Shown piece by piece: positions 26,597 to 36,195 of a stretch of DNA of 64,000 nt; position 1 is the stretch's first letter; each line of letters opens with the position of its first letter. Position numbers and translations under genes: made by a program. Below the pieces are notes generated by a model. The model was not told the DNA's origin and ran no database searches. It worked only from the letters and a program-made list of their open reading frames with translations. Source of the stretch: Caballeronia glebae (GTDB lineage Bacteria > Pseudomonadota > Gammaproteobacteria > Burkholderiales > Burkholderiaceae); contig NZ_FCOJ02000020.1 in NCBI RefSeq assembly GCF_001545035.1, forward strand, positions 54,030 through 118,029, written 5' to 3'.

Positions 26597-28042
26597 TTAT
26601 CGTTCGACTGTTTGCAGACGCTGCGACGAATGATCCTGCTCTTCGACTTCGACCTCGGCTTCCTTGCGGCCGCGCTTGAACACGACATACGCGACGATCA
26701 GAATGCCGAGACTCGCGACGCCAAGCCACAATGGCCTGCGTTGATCGGGGATGAAGGCCATCGCGACGAGAATCGCCAACATGCCGATGATGGCCAGCCA
26801 CGTGAGATAGGGAAATCCCCACATGCGCACGCGCAGGTCGCTCACCTCGAAGCTCGTCATGCGGCCGCGCAAGCGCAGTTGTGAGAACGCGATCAGCAAG
26901 TACACGAAGATCGCGACCGTGCCATACGAATTGACGAGGAACGCGAACACGGTATCCGGCGATACATACGACATCACCACCGACACATAGCCGAACACCG
27001 TGCCAAGCAGAATGGCGCGCGTGGGCACGCCGCGCTTGTTGACCTTCGCGAGTCCGAGCGGCGCATCGCCGTGACGCGTCAACGCGAACAGCATCCGCGA
27101 TGCCGCGTAGAGGCCCGAGTTGAGCGCGGACAGCACCGCGGTGAGCACGATCGCGTTCATCACGTTGGCGGCCGCGGGCATGCCCATCACGTCGAGCGCG
27201 CTGACGTAAGGCGTCGCCATCTGATGCGAATTCCACGGCACCAGCGCCACGACGAGCGCCACCGAGCCGACATAGAACACGAGCACGCGCGTGATGACCG
27301 AATTGGTCGCTTTGGCGACGGCCTTCGCAGGCTCCTTCGCTTCGGCCGCCGCGATCGTGACGATCTCCGCGCCGAAGTAGAAGCCTGTCGCCGCGACCGC
27401 GCCTGTCATTACCGGTCCGATGCCGTTGGGCATGAAGCCGCCGTGGCCGAGGAAAGTCGTGGCGACATCGGTCGTGTGCATCGACGCGGGCCACAAGCCG
27501 CAGACATACAGGCCGCCGAGAAACAGGAACACGATGATCGCGCCGACCTTGATCGACGAGAACCAGAACTCGAACTCGCCATAGCTGCCGACCGAGATGA
27601 GATTGGTCAGCGTGAGCACGACGAGCAGCACGAGGCTGATGATCCATGCAGGCACATCCGGTATCCAGAACTGTACGAGCTTCGCGCCCGCGACCGCTTC
27701 GAGCGCGATCACGATGACCCAGAAATACCAGTACATCCAGCCCGTGAGAAAGCCGGCGAGTCGGCCCGGCCCGCGCTGCGTCGAGAAGGCCAGGCGTGCA
27801 TATTCGTAGAACGAGCCGACGGCGGGCATCGCGCAGGCCATCTCGCCGAGCATGCGCATGACGAGGACAACGAGGCCGCCTGTGATGAGAAACGAAAGAA
27901 TCGCGGCGGGTCCGGCCTGCTGGATCACCACACCGCTACCGACGAAAAGTCCGGCGCCTATGACGCCGCCTAACGCGATCATCGTCATGTGGCGCTGCTT
28001 GAGGCCACACTTGAGGTCGCTTTGTTCCGTACCCGATTGCAT
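26597..28042 (-). CDS. APC-superfamily amino acid permease, candidate taurine importer
   Basis: A 481-residue, about 12-helix permease of the amino acid/GABA transporter type. It begins LKQRHMTMIALGGVIGAGLFVGSG, the conserved first helix of the GabP/AnsP group, and continues with GEMACAMPAVGSFYEYA. CAGGAGA lies upstream of the ATG. It is the third gene of a leftward set tauY-tauX-permease. Taurine resembles GABA and beta-alanine, so taurine uptake is a reasonable inference, although C. necator-type taurine uptake is usually by ABC systems. Confidence 0.78.
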   Translation of the reverse strand: MQSGTEQSDLKCGLKQRHMTMIALGGVIGAGLFVGSGVVIQQAGPAAILSFLITGGLVVLVMRMLGEMACAMPAVGSFYEYARLAFSTQRGPGRLAGFLTGWMYWYFWVIVIALEAVAGAKLVQFWIPDVPAWIISLVLLVVLTLTNLISVGSYGEFEFWFSSIKVGAIIVFLFLGGLYVCGLWPASMHTTDVATTFLGHGGFMPNGIGPVMTGAVAATGFYFGAEIVTIAAAEAKEPAKAVAKATNSVITRVLVFYVGSVALVVALVPWNSHQMATPYVSALDVMGMPAAANVMNAIVLTAVLSALNSGLYAASRMLFALTRHGDAPLGLAKVNKRGVPTRAILLGTVFGYVSVVMSYVSPDTVFAFLVNSYGTVAIFVYLLIAFSQLRLRGRMTSFEVSDLRVRMWGFPYLTWLAIIGMLAILVAMAFIPDQRRPLWLGVASLGILIVAYVVFKRGRKEAEVEVEEQDHSSQRLQTVER

Positions 28043-28150
28043 GTCGTCGTCTCCTGATTTGCTTGTGTCGATTCGGCGCTCGCCCGCCGGTTCTTGGCCG
28101 GCGAGTCGACGCGTTTCATACAGTCATGCGATGCCGGTCCCCGCCGTTCG

Positions 28151-28540
28151 TCAAAGCGCCGGACGATCCTTGCGATAGGCGTTCTTCACCGCGATCCTGC
28201 CGTCGCTGAACGTGAAGACGTCCACCATGCGCGCCTCGATACGCGAGCCGTCCGCCTTCGTGCCGCGAAACGTCGATTCCGATACGCCGCGCTCGCCGCT
28301 CACGAAGTGCTCGCCGTCGTTCCACGATGCGTCGGGGAACGTTTCCCATGCGAGCGTGAAGCCCTTGCGCACTTGCTCGCGGCCCTTGAACGTGCGGCCC
28401 AGCGCATCGGGTCCGGCCACGCCGTGAAAGACGCATTCTTCCGCCATGCAGTTCATCAATGCATCGATATCGTGGCGATTCCATGCATCGTTGAATGTCT
28501 CCAGCAAGCGGACATAGTCGTGATTCGTTTGAGTGCTCAT
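28151..28540 (-). CDS. tauX: Taurine dehydrogenase small subunit TauX, SnoaL/NTF2-like
   Basis: A 129-residue protein with a single NTF2/SnoaL-like fold, seen in YVRLLETFNDAWNRHDIDALMNCMAEECVFHGVAG and the C-terminal VDVFTFSDGRIAVKNAYRK. Proteins of this fold next to the flavoprotein TauY form the small subunit of taurine dehydrogenase, as described in Paracoccus pantotrophus. It is 46 bases downstream of tauY. On fold alone it could be any nuclear-transport-factor-like protein; the neighbour decides the call. Confidence 0.8.
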   Translation of the reverse strand: MSTQTNHDYVRLLETFNDAWNRHDIDALMNCMAEECVFHGVAGPDALGRTFKGREQVRKGFTLAWETFPDASWNDGEHFVSGERGVSESTFRGTKADGSRIEARMVDVFTFSDGRIAVKNAYRKDRPAL

Positions 28541-28586
28541 GTGTCGATGTTTTCAGTGCGTTGCGAAAGGGGAAAGGGGAAAGGGA

Positions 28587-30020
28587 TCAGCGCTTCTCGT
28601 CCTGCGCCAGATACTTGTGATACAGAAATCGTTGACCGACGCGACGGAACGGCGCGAAGCCTTTCCACTTCACCATGCCCATCACGTTCGGATATTCGAG
28701 GGCCGAGTCGTAGATCGGCAGATCGTCGCGGCTCGCCTGCCATTTGCCCGCGACACGCTCGGCCATGCGCCGCCCCGCGTGCGCGGAAAATGCCACGCCG
28801 TTGCCGCCATAACCGACCGCATAGAAGATGCTTTGCTGCGGATCGGGTTGCGCGACGCGCGGCATCATGTCGTGACTCACATCGACCCAGCCCCACCACG
28901 AGTAATCGATGCGAATGCCCTTGAGCGTCGGAAACTTGCGATGCAGACCCTCGATCAGCACATCCATGTGCCGGGGGTTCGCGGCATCCGCGCCGGTGAT
29001 CGCGCTGCGGCTGCCGATCTGCACGCGGTTATCCGGCAACAGGCGATAGTAGAAGCGCAGCGTGCGCGTATCGGTGATGACCTGACGCGAGCGGAAATTG
29101 GTCGATGCAAGCTCGTCCTCCGTGAGGGGCCGCGTGACGAGCGAGTTCGAGAGAATCGGCATGATCTTCGCGGACAACGCGCGATGCATGTCGTTGCGCG
29201 TATAACCGCCGGTTGCGAAGGCAATGGCCTTCGCGCGAATCACGCCACGCGGCGTGCGTACATGATGCACGCCGCGAATCGTCTCGACATTCAGGACCGG
29301 CGTGCCGGGATGCACCTTCACGCCAAGCGAGCGCGCCATGCGCAAATAACCGAACGCGAGCTTGAGCGGATGCACGCCGATGCCATCGGGCTCCAGCAAC
29401 GCGCCGCAATTCTCGCGATCGTCGACATACGATTGCGCGACTTCCTTCGCGCTCAGCATGCGCGCGTCGTAGCCGAACACATCGCGCATAACCTTGCATT
29501 CGTTCGCGAGAAAGTCCATCTTGCGGGCGCGATGCGCGATGTAAAGATGCCCGCCCGGCTGCGGATCGCACGCGAACTCGCCGATCAAATGCTTGAACGT
29601 GTCGAAACCTTCGCGGATTTCGGCATCGAGCCGGAGCGCTGTCTGCTTGCCCCAGCGCTCGATCCATTGCGAGCGATAAAGCCGGCCGCTCGCGTTCTGC
29701 CCTTGCCCTCCGTTGCGGCTCGTGCAACCCCACGCACTGCGATTCGCATCGACGATGGTCGCGCGGATGCCATGTTCGCGCGCCAGAAAGAGCGCGGTGG
29801 AGAGGCCGGTGAATCCCGCGCCGACGATCAGCACGTCGACATCGGCATCGCCGGGCAAGGGGCCGTCGTCTTCGGGCGGCTCGCCCGCGGTCGCGACCCA
29901 GTAAGTGGGCGCGTAATCCATCGGCTGGCGGGCGATGGGCGAAACGAGCGGATCGTAGAGCGGATCGTATGGGGCGCACGCGCCACGAAAGGCTGGCGCA
30001 ACGTAGTCGAGAGTAGCCAC
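28587..30020 (-). CDS. tauY: Taurine dehydrogenase large subunit TauY, DadA-like FAD oxidoreductase
   Basis: A 477-residue FAD-dependent amine oxidoreductase of the DAO family. The dinucleotide motif VDVLIVGAGFTGLSTALFLA lies near residue 45, followed by CTSRNGGQGQNASG and the C-terminal FYAVGYGGNGVAFSAHAGRR. With TauX it oxidatively deaminates taurine to sulfoacetaldehyde and ammonium, passing electrons to a cytochrome c. Start choice: AAGGAG lies six bases before GTG 30020, whereas the ATG at 30047 has no clear ribosome site; the longer form adds nine residues. It is divergent from the N-acetyltaurine gene set. Confidence 0.85.
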   Translation of the reverse strand: MATLDYVAPAFRGACAPYDPLYDPLVSPIARQPMDYAPTYWVATAGEPPEDDGPLPGDADVDVLIVGAGFTGLSTALFLAREHGIRATIVDANRSAWGCTSRNGGQGQNASGRLYRSQWIERWGKQTALRLDAEIREGFDTFKHLIGEFACDPQPGGHLYIAHRARKMDFLANECKVMRDVFGYDARMLSAKEVAQSYVDDRENCGALLEPDGIGVHPLKLAFGYLRMARSLGVKVHPGTPVLNVETIRGVHHVRTPRGVIRAKAIAFATGGYTRNDMHRALSAKIMPILSNSLVTRPLTEDELASTNFRSRQVITDTRTLRFYYRLLPDNRVQIGSRSAITGADAANPRHMDVLIEGLHRKFPTLKGIRIDYSWWGWVDVSHDMMPRVAQPDPQQSIFYAVGYGGNGVAFSAHAGRRMAERVAGKWQASRDDLPIYDSALEYPNVMGMVKWKGFAPFRRVGQRFLYHKYLAQDEKR

Positions 30021-30071
30021 CGATGACTCCTTGGAAAGTACTTTCATACTGCACCGAACTTCACGCGCCGC

Positions 30072-30195
30072 TTAGTGCCACGCCGAAACCATCGTTAGTG
30101 CCAGGGCGCCGCGCCGCCGCGTTTTCGGCCGTTGGTTCATAAAACTTCGATTGCAGCACGCCGCTGGCCCTAGCGATTGGTCCGCTCTGGCACTA
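30072..30195. promoter_or_regulatory. Repeated TTAGTGCCA element in the tauY-naaO divergent region
   Basis: The sequence TTAGTGCCA occurs twice in direct orientation (30072-30080 and 30095-30103), and its inverted core TGGCACTA occurs once at 30188-30195. The region lies between tauY (start 30020) and the naaO start at 30291. Spaced repeats of this kind in a divergent promoter are good candidate regulator sites. I cannot assign the regulator; the MocR-type protein encoded at 46406 and the nearby IclR proteins are candidates. Confidence 0.45.
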
Positions 30196-30290
30196 CGACC
30201 CGCACTTTTTGTCTGGTCATACTGGGCGCAACCCTCTCTCACTCGCGCACGGTGTGCCTCGCGCGGGCCAATCGTCATACGGAGTGAACC

Positions 30291-30500
30291 ATGCTGAAGC
30301 TCTTCATCGGACTCGGTTTGCCTTTTGTCGGCGTCGTCGGATTGTTGCCGTGGGCCGCGTCCAACGATTTTTACGTGCTCGGCGTTCCGTTTATTTATGC
30401 GTGGATATTCGGCTGGTTCGTGCTGACCTCGGTTTGTCTACAGCTTTGCTGGATGCTGTTCGACAAAAAAACGGAACAGCTCGACGCGCGCGGCGCATAA
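30291..30500 (+). CDS. naaO: DUF3311-type small membrane protein, accessory to the symporter (NaaO-like)
   Basis: A 69-residue protein with two membrane helices (about 5-24 and 34-56), matching the small DUF3311 proteins encoded just upstream of sodium:solute symporters. GGAG lies upstream of the ATG. It is 12 bases before the symporter gene. From memory, the N-acetyltaurine cluster of C. necator H16 (naaROPST) has a similar small/large permease pair; this gene would be naaO. It probably stabilises or assists the large subunit. Confidence 0.68.
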   Translation: MLKLFIGLGLPFVGVVGLLPWAASNDFYVLGVPFIYAWIFGWFVLTSVCLQLCWMLFDKKTEQLDARGA

Positions 30501-30512
30501 GGAGACATCGGC

Positions 30513-31916
30513 ATGGCTTCCACGGTATTTCTGGGCTTCATCGCGCTTTCCCTGTGGCTCGCGCTGCGCGCCGGCAAGGGGCGCGGCTCGCAAAGCGTGC
30601 ACGACTTCTTCGTCGCGTCGCGTCAGTTCGGCGCCTGGCTCGTGTTCTTTCTTGCGGCCGGCGAGATCTACAGCATCGGCACGATGGTCGGCTTCCCCGG
30701 CGGCATCTATGCGAAAGGGCCGACGTATGGCGTGTGGTTTCTCGGCTATATCCTGCTTGCCTATCCGATCGGCTATTTCGTCGGCCCGAAAATCTGGGAG
30801 GCGGGCAAACGCTATAACGCCATCACCCTGCCCGATCTTTTCAAGGGGCATTTCTCCAGCCGCGCGCTCGAATTGATCGTCGCGATTTCGGCGCTGATCT
30901 TTCTGCTGCCGTGGGGCCAGTTGCAGTTCACCGGGCTCGTTGCCGCGCTCAAGGGTCTCGGCTGGAACCTGAATCCGGTAATCCTCATCCTCATTTCCGC
31001 GCTGCTCGCCTTCACGTATATCGCGATCGCCGGCGTGCGGGCATCGGCGTATATCGCGATTCTGAAGGACATCCTGATGGTCGCCGCGATCGTGATCACG
31101 GGCGTCGCCGTGGCCTGGGGAGCGGGCGTCGAGCCGGTGTTCAGGGCCGCGAGCCAGCACGTATCGAACGCAATGGACGCGCATCAGCTCACCTTCTCGA
31201 TGAGCACGATGCTCTTCCAGTCGCTCGGCTTCTACGTGATGCCCTTCGCGATTCAGAACTTCTTCACCGCGAAAAGCGCGAACACGATACGCCGCTCGCA
31301 AATCGTGATGCCGCTCTACATGTTGATGTACCCGTTCCTCGTGGTCGCGTCGTATTACGCGATCGCGCAGAACGTGCCGCTCGCGTCGCCCAACGAGGCG
31401 TTCTTCACCGCTGTCGTGCATCTGCTGCCGCCGTGGCTCGTCGGTCTGGTCGCGGCCGGCGCGTCGCTTTCGGGCCTGCTGGTGCTCGCGGGCATCTGTC
31501 TCGCGATAGGGCCGGTCGTCACGCGCAATCTGCTGCCGAACATGCCCGAGACGCGTCAGAAGACCGGCGCCAAAGTGGTGATCGGGCTTTACCTGATGCT
31601 CTCCATTGGCATGACGCTCGCCACGCCCAATCTCATGCTCACGCTCATCAACATGACGTATTACGGCGTGACGCAGTATTTTCCGGGCGTCATCGCGATC
31701 GTGCTGGGTTTGCGCGTGGGCGCTCGGGCGATCGCATCGGGGCTTCTCGTCGGGCAGATCCTCGCGGTCGTCCTGTATGTCTTCCATGTCGATATCGCCG
31801 GACTGAATATCGGCCTCATCTGTCTCGCGGTGAATGTTCTCGTCGTGTTCCTCGCCAATCCCGGCGCGGGCCGCAAGCACGTTCACGCCGAGTTGATCCA
31901 CTCGAACGACTCATGA
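30513..31916 (+). CDS. naaP: Sodium:solute symporter, probable N-acetyltaurine importer NaaP
   Basis: A 467-residue SSS-family symporter with about 12-13 membrane helices. Characteristic segments are VHDFFVASRQFGAW near residue 28, GQLQFTGLVAALKGLG, and the middle stretch GASLSGLLVLAGICLAIGPVVTRNLLP. AAGGAG precedes the ATG. It overlaps the amidohydrolase start by four bases, so transport and cleavage of the same substrate are coupled. The N-acetyltaurine assignment comes from this coupling to the amidohydrolase and taurine genes and from the similar C. necator cluster. Confidence 0.72.
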   Translation: MASTVFLGFIALSLWLALRAGKGRGSQSVHDFFVASRQFGAWLVFFLAAGEIYSIGTMVGFPGGIYAKGPTYGVWFLGYILLAYPIGYFVGPKIWEAGKRYNAITLPDLFKGHFSSRALELIVAISALIFLLPWGQLQFTGLVAALKGLGWNLNPVILILISALLAFTYIAIAGVRASAYIAILKDILMVAAIVITGVAVAWGAGVEPVFRAASQHVSNAMDAHQLTFSMSTMLFQSLGFYVMPFAIQNFFTAKSANTIRRSQIVMPLYMLMYPFLVVASYYAIAQNVPLASPNEAFFTAVVHLLPPWLVGLVAAGASLSGLLVLAGICLAIGPVVTRNLLPNMPETRQKTGAKVVIGLYLMLSIGMTLATPNLMLTLINMTYYGVTQYFPGVIAIVLGLRVGARAIASGLLVGQILAVVLYVFHVDIAGLNIGLICLAVNVLVVFLANPGAGRKHVHAELIHSNDS

Positions 31917-33565
31917 CTCACACCGACAACAACGCAGTGAAAGTGCTCGTCGCCCGCAGAATATTGACGATGAATCCACGCCAGCCCGTCGCGACACACG
32001 TCGCGATCCGCGACGGCAAGATTCTCTCGGTCGGCACGCTCGACGACATTCGCCAATGGACCGACGCCGAACCGGACACGACCTTCAGCGACAAGGTGCT
32101 GATGCCCGGTCTCGTCGAAGGCCACTCGCATCTGATGGAAGGCGCGATGTGGAGCGCGGTGTACATCGGCTACTACGAGCGTCGCGGACCCGATGGCACG
32201 CGCTGGCCAGCGCTGCAATCGCTCGAAGCAGTCATCGAGCGATTGCGCGAAGCGGAGGGCAAGCTGGACGACGCCAACGCGCCGCTGCTTGCATGGGGCT
32301 TCGATCCGATCTTCTTCGGCAGCGAGCGCCTCACGGTGTCGCAACTCGATCGTGTGTCGGCGACGCGCCCCATCGCCATCCTGCATGCGAGCGTGCATCT
32401 GATGAACGTGAATTCGCCGATGCTCGCGCTCGCCGGCATCGACGAAGACACTGACGTCGACGGCATCGTCAGGGACGAGAACGGAAAGCTCACGGGCGAG
32501 TTGCAGGAATTCGCGGCGATGTTCCCGGTGTATCGCGTGATCGGCGCGAAGCTTTCGCTTTCGGCGAGCGACAACCCCGACGCCATTCGCGATTTCGGCA
32601 AGGTGGCGCAACTCGCGGGCGTCACGACGGCCACCGATTTGCTGAATGATCTGTCCGACAAAGGCATGCGCAATCTCGTGGAAGTGACGCGCGATGAGCG
32701 CTTCCCGATTCGCCTCGTGCCCGCGTTCGGGCCGCAGCGCAATCCTGAAGGCGGTCCATCGCGTGTGCTCGAAGCCATACAGCTCAACTCGGACAAGCTG
32801 CGGTTCGGCCCGGTCAAGTTCATCGTCGATGGCTCGATACAGGGCTTCACCGCGCGCCTGCGCTGGCCGGGATACGTGAACGGGCGGCCCAACGGCTTAT
32901 GGCTGATTCCGCCCGCGCAGTTCGTCGACACCTTCCTGCCCTTCCATCTCGCGGGGCTGCAACTGCACATCCACACGAATGGCGACGAAGCCACCGAACT
33001 CGTATTAGATGCAATCGAAACTATCCTGACGCGGCATCCGCGACCGCATCATCGGCATACGTTGCAGCACTGTCAAATGGCCGACAGAAGGCAACTCGAA
33101 CGCGCCGCCGGGCTCGGCATGTGCGTGAACTTCTTCTCGAACCACATCTACTATTGGGGCGACGCGCACTACGCGCAGACGATGGGCGCCGACCGCGCGC
33201 ATCGCATGAATGCCGCGGCCACCGCCGACGAACTCGGCATCACGTTCGGCCTGCATTCGGATGCGCCGATCACGCAGCTCAATCCGCTTTTTACCGCGTG
33301 GTGCGCGGTGCAACGTCAAACCGCATCGGGCCGCATATTGGGCGAAGCGGAGCGTTTGAGCGTTCCCGTAGCGCTCAACGCAATCACGCTCGGCGCGGCC
33401 CGCACGATCGGCATGGACGATGTGATCGGCAGCATCGAAGTGGGCAAGTTCGCGGACTTCGCGGTGCTGGATGAAGATCCCAACGAGGTTCCCGCCGAAC
33501 GCCTCGGGCAGTTGCGCGTGTGGGGCACCATTCTCGGCGGCCGCGCATATCGGGCGCCCGCATGA
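31913..33565 (+). CDS. naaS: Metal-dependent amidohydrolase, probable N-acetyltaurine amidohydrolase NaaS
   Basis: A 550-residue amidohydrolase of the YtcJ/Amidohydrolase_3 type. Metal-binding motifs appear in order: GLVEGHSHLMEG near residue 65 (HxH), HIHTNGDEA near residue 345, HTLQHCQMAD near residue 380, and LHSDAPITQ near residue 444 with the late aspartate. Amidohydrolases of this group cleave N-acyl or cyclic amides. Position between a symporter and a metallochaperone, beside taurine dehydrogenase, fits hydrolysis of N-acetyltaurine to acetate and taurine, as for NaaS of C. necator. The start overlaps the symporter stop and its own stop overlaps naaT. Confidence 0.75.
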   Translation: MTHTDNNAVKVLVARRILTMNPRQPVATHVAIRDGKILSVGTLDDIRQWTDAEPDTTFSDKVLMPGLVEGHSHLMEGAMWSAVYIGYYERRGPDGTRWPALQSLEAVIERLREAEGKLDDANAPLLAWGFDPIFFGSERLTVSQLDRVSATRPIAILHASVHLMNVNSPMLALAGIDEDTDVDGIVRDENGKLTGELQEFAAMFPVYRVIGAKLSLSASDNPDAIRDFGKVAQLAGVTTATDLLNDLSDKGMRNLVEVTRDERFPIRLVPAFGPQRNPEGGPSRVLEAIQLNSDKLRFGPVKFIVDGSIQGFTARLRWPGYVNGRPNGLWLIPPAQFVDTFLPFHLAGLQLHIHTNGDEATELVLDAIETILTRHPRPHHRHTLQHCQMADRRQLERAAGLGMCVNFFSNHIYYWGDAHYAQTMGADRAHRMNAAATADELGITFGLHSDAPITQLNPLFTAWCAVQRQTASGRILGEAERLSVPVALNAITLGAARTIGMDDVIGSIEVGKFADFAVLDEDPNEVPAERLGQLRVWGTILGGRAYRAPA

Positions 33566-34518
33566 TGACGCCTATACCGCTCGTCGTCATCGGCGGCTAT
33601 CTCGGCGCCGGCAAGACGACGATGATCAACGCGCTTCTGACCAACACCGAAGGCCGTCGCGTGACGGTGCTCGTCAACGATTTCGGCTCGATCAATATCG
33701 ATGCAGCGCTGATTCGCGAACGCAGCGACGATGTGATCGGGCTGGAGAACGGCTGCGTCTGCTGTTCGATCGGCGGCAAGCTGATGGAGACGCTGATCGA
33801 GATCGGCGCGCGCGATGTGCGGCCCGACTTGCTCGTGATCGAGGCGAGCGGCGTATCGGACCCGGTGCGCATCGCGCAGGTCGGCATGCTCGATCGTGCG
33901 TTTCGGCTGCAGGGCATCGTCGTCGCGGTGGATGCGCAAAGCATCGGAGAGACGCTCGCCGATGTCTATATCGGCGATATCGCGCGGCAGCAGATCGAAG
34001 GCGCGACTTCGATCGTGCTGACCAGGACCGATCTTCTTCGCAGCGACGAAGCACGCGCCGCGCAAGCACGCGTGATGAACATTGCACATACGCGCATCGT
34101 GTTCGAAGGCGATCGGGGCAGCGTCCCCAATGTGCTTTTTTTCGGCGATGAACCGTCTTTGCGCGAACGGCTAGCACCGATGACGTTCATGCCTTCGAGT
34201 CATCTTCCGGCCGATCTGCAGAGCTTTACCTTTCGGTCCGACGATCGTTTCGACCGGCGCTCGCTCAAAGCCGCATGCGCGTCATTCAGCGCCCGGCTCT
34301 TACGCGCGAAGGGCTTCGTGCGACTTCTGGATGGGACGTGCGCGGAGATTCATGTCGTCGGCAAGCGCTGGCATATCACGCCATGTCGCGATGTCGTCGA
34401 AACCGGGATCGTCTTCATCGGCCTATTCGAACCCGACGCCATCGACGCCTTACGTCGCGCGCTAAGCAGCGCCGCTTCTGCGCCGCGCGCCGAGCCATGC
34501 GGCGAGCTTCGCGAATAG
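33562..34518 (+). CDS. naaT: G3E-family (COG0523/CobW-like) metallochaperone GTPase NaaT
   Basis: A 318-residue G3E GTPase. The P-loop GGYLGAGKTT is at about residues 9-18, the zinc-binding CxCC motif lies in GLENGCVCCSIGGKL, the family motif is EASGVSDP, and the C-terminal CobW-type domain follows. Such proteins deliver zinc or cobalt to client enzymes; the coupled client is the amidohydrolase upstream, whose stop it overlaps. Either of two adjacent ATGs (33562, 33565) may be used. Its 3-prime end overlaps the convergent CobT-like gene by 57 bases. Confidence 0.8.
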   Translation: MMTPIPLVVIGGYLGAGKTTMINALLTNTEGRRVTVLVNDFGSINIDAALIRERSDDVIGLENGCVCCSIGGKLMETLIEIGARDVRPDLLVIEASGVSDPVRIAQVGMLDRAFRLQGIVVAVDAQSIGETLADVYIGDIARQQIEGATSIVLTRTDLLRSDEARAAQARVMNIAHTRIVFEGDRGSVPNVLFFGDEPSLRERLAPMTFMPSSHLPADLQSFTFRSDDRFDRRSLKAACASFSARLLRAKGFVRLLDGTCAEIHVVGKRWHITPCRDVVETGIVFIGLFEPDAIDALRRALSSAASAPRAEPCGELRE

Positions 34519-36195
34519 CGTCATATCCGGCGGCACGTCCAGATTGACCGCGAAGTGATGCCGGTAGTACGTGCTCAGATCGAGCCCGACGCCAAGCCCA
34601 AGCACTTCCACCGCTCGCGATGCTTCGTGCTTCCCGACTACTTCTCTCAAGTGCCGGTCCAGATAGTCCGGATCGTTGGCTTGCGCGGTGGCGCTGTCCA
34701 TCGGGCTGCCATCGGAGATGACGACGAGGATGCGACGCGCTTCATCGCGTGCAACGAGCCGCGAACACGCCCAATCCACAGCCTCGCCATCGATACCTTC
34801 GCGGAACAGATCCGCCTTGAACAGTGCCGCGATATCGCTTCGCGCGGCGCGCCAGCTTGCATCGCCTTCCTTGAAGATCATGTTGCAGGCTTCGTTGAGC
34901 CGGCCCGGATGCTTCGGCCTGCCCTTCGCGAGCCAGTCTAGCTTCGCGCGCCCGCCGTTCCATGCGCCGGTCGTGAAACCGAGCACTTCCGTCGTGACGC
35001 CCGCCATGCCGAGCGCGCGCACGAGCACGTCGATCATCACCGCGACCGGCGCGATGCTCGCCTTCATCGACCCCGAGCAGTCGATGAGAAAGCTCACCGC
35101 GCAGTCCGCATGCGGACGTTCGCGCTCGCGCCTGAACACACGCCGCTCATTCGGCGATGCCACCACTTGCGCGAGCCGACGCCCGTCGATGCGCCCTTCT
35201 TCCTCGCCGAACGACCAGCCATCGCGGCGCGGCACGGTGATCGAAGCCTGCAACATGCGCGCGAGACGCGGGACGTTGATATGCCGCGCGGCGATCAGAT
35301 CGTCCAGCCGTTCGCGATATTCGCGCAGCATCGCCGCGCGGATCAGCGTCGAGGGGCGAATGGTCTTGTCGTAGCGTGTGGTGAACACACGATAATCCGC
35401 GCCCGTCGCCTCGCGCGCGCTGCTGCTGTCGCTGCTCGCGGTCAGCGCAAGCCGTTCGACGTCGCCTTCTTCATCGTCGATATCGAACCACGTGCCGAGC
35501 ATGGTGCGCGCGGCTTCTTCCTTGTCGCCGGACGAATCGCTTTCGACAAGTCCGTGGCGCACGTCATGCACCATTTCGCCTATCCGTCGCGCGATATCCA
35601 GCGCATGGACCGCGTATTCGTGCTGGTCGTGGCAATGGCGGCGCATTCCGGCAAGCGCATTGCCGAGCGATGGCGCGAGCGCCGCGCGCGTCGCTTCGAT
35701 GAGCCCTTCGGTTTCTTCGAGCACGGCGCGGCCCGAAAGACGCGACTCAGCCATTTGCGCGACGGTGTAGATCAACAAGCCGATGTCGCTATCGAGTGTG
35801 CCCGACGCATAACATGCGAGCGCCCACGCGTCGAAGCGATGCTGCACATTGCGCCTCACGCCTTCCATGCCTGAAGGCGCGCGCGTTTCGCAGCGCAACT
35901 GTTCGAGCATGTCGAAGACCATTCGCGCGACAGGATCGGCGGGTGTCAACTCCCGATGCAACGCGGCGTCCGAATACGCGATGCGCAACGCCGACGCATC
36001 GGCCGCGCCGCGCGTCGAATCGAGGTCTTCCTCGTCTCTGCGCTCACCGCGCAAGTGCGGCGCATGCAAGGGCACCGGCCTCAGGTGCCGATACAGTTTG
36101 CCGCCTCGATAATGCAACGCGTCGTCGCCCGTCAACGCGCGCACGGCGGCGGCGCAAAGCGCATCGCGTCGCGCGAGTTCACGCGAGTCGTTCAT
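34462..36195 (-). CDS. CobT-like protein with C-terminal VWA domain
   Basis: A 577-residue protein of the CobT type. An N-terminal helical domain leads to an acidic stretch (DIDDEEGDVERL), then a C-terminal von Willebrand A domain with an intact metal-ion-dependent adhesion site DCSGSM near residue 370 and the CobT-typical RILVVISDGSPMDSATA, DYLDRHLREVV and YYRHHFAVNL segments. CobT with CobS and CobN forms aerobic cobaltochelatase. Here CobN and all other cobalamin genes are missing. The start ATG overlaps the CobS-like stop (ATGA), so the pair is co-translated. A metal-insertion role for the neighbouring metalloenzyme is possible but not shown. Confidence 0.85.
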   Translation of the reverse strand: MNDSRELARRDALCAAAVRALTGDDALHYRGGKLYRHLRPVPLHAPHLRGERRDEEDLDSTRGAADASALRIAYSDAALHRELTPADPVARMVFDMLEQLRCETRAPSGMEGVRRNVQHRFDAWALACYASGTLDSDIGLLIYTVAQMAESRLSGRAVLEETEGLIEATRAALAPSLGNALAGMRRHCHDQHEYAVHALDIARRIGEMVHDVRHGLVESDSSGDKEEAARTMLGTWFDIDDEEGDVERLALTASSDSSSAREATGADYRVFTTRYDKTIRPSTLIRAAMLREYRERLDDLIAARHINVPRLARMLQASITVPRRDGWSFGEEEGRIDGRRLAQVVASPNERRVFRRERERPHADCAVSFLIDCSGSMKASIAPVAVMIDVLVRALGMAGVTTEVLGFTTGAWNGGRAKLDWLAKGRPKHPGRLNEACNMIFKEGDASWRAARSDIAALFKADLFREGIDGEAVDWACSRLVARDEARRILVVISDGSPMDSATAQANDPDYLDRHLREVVGKHEASRAVEVLGLGVGLDLSTYYRHHFAVNLDVPPDMTLFAKLAAWLGARRRSGAA

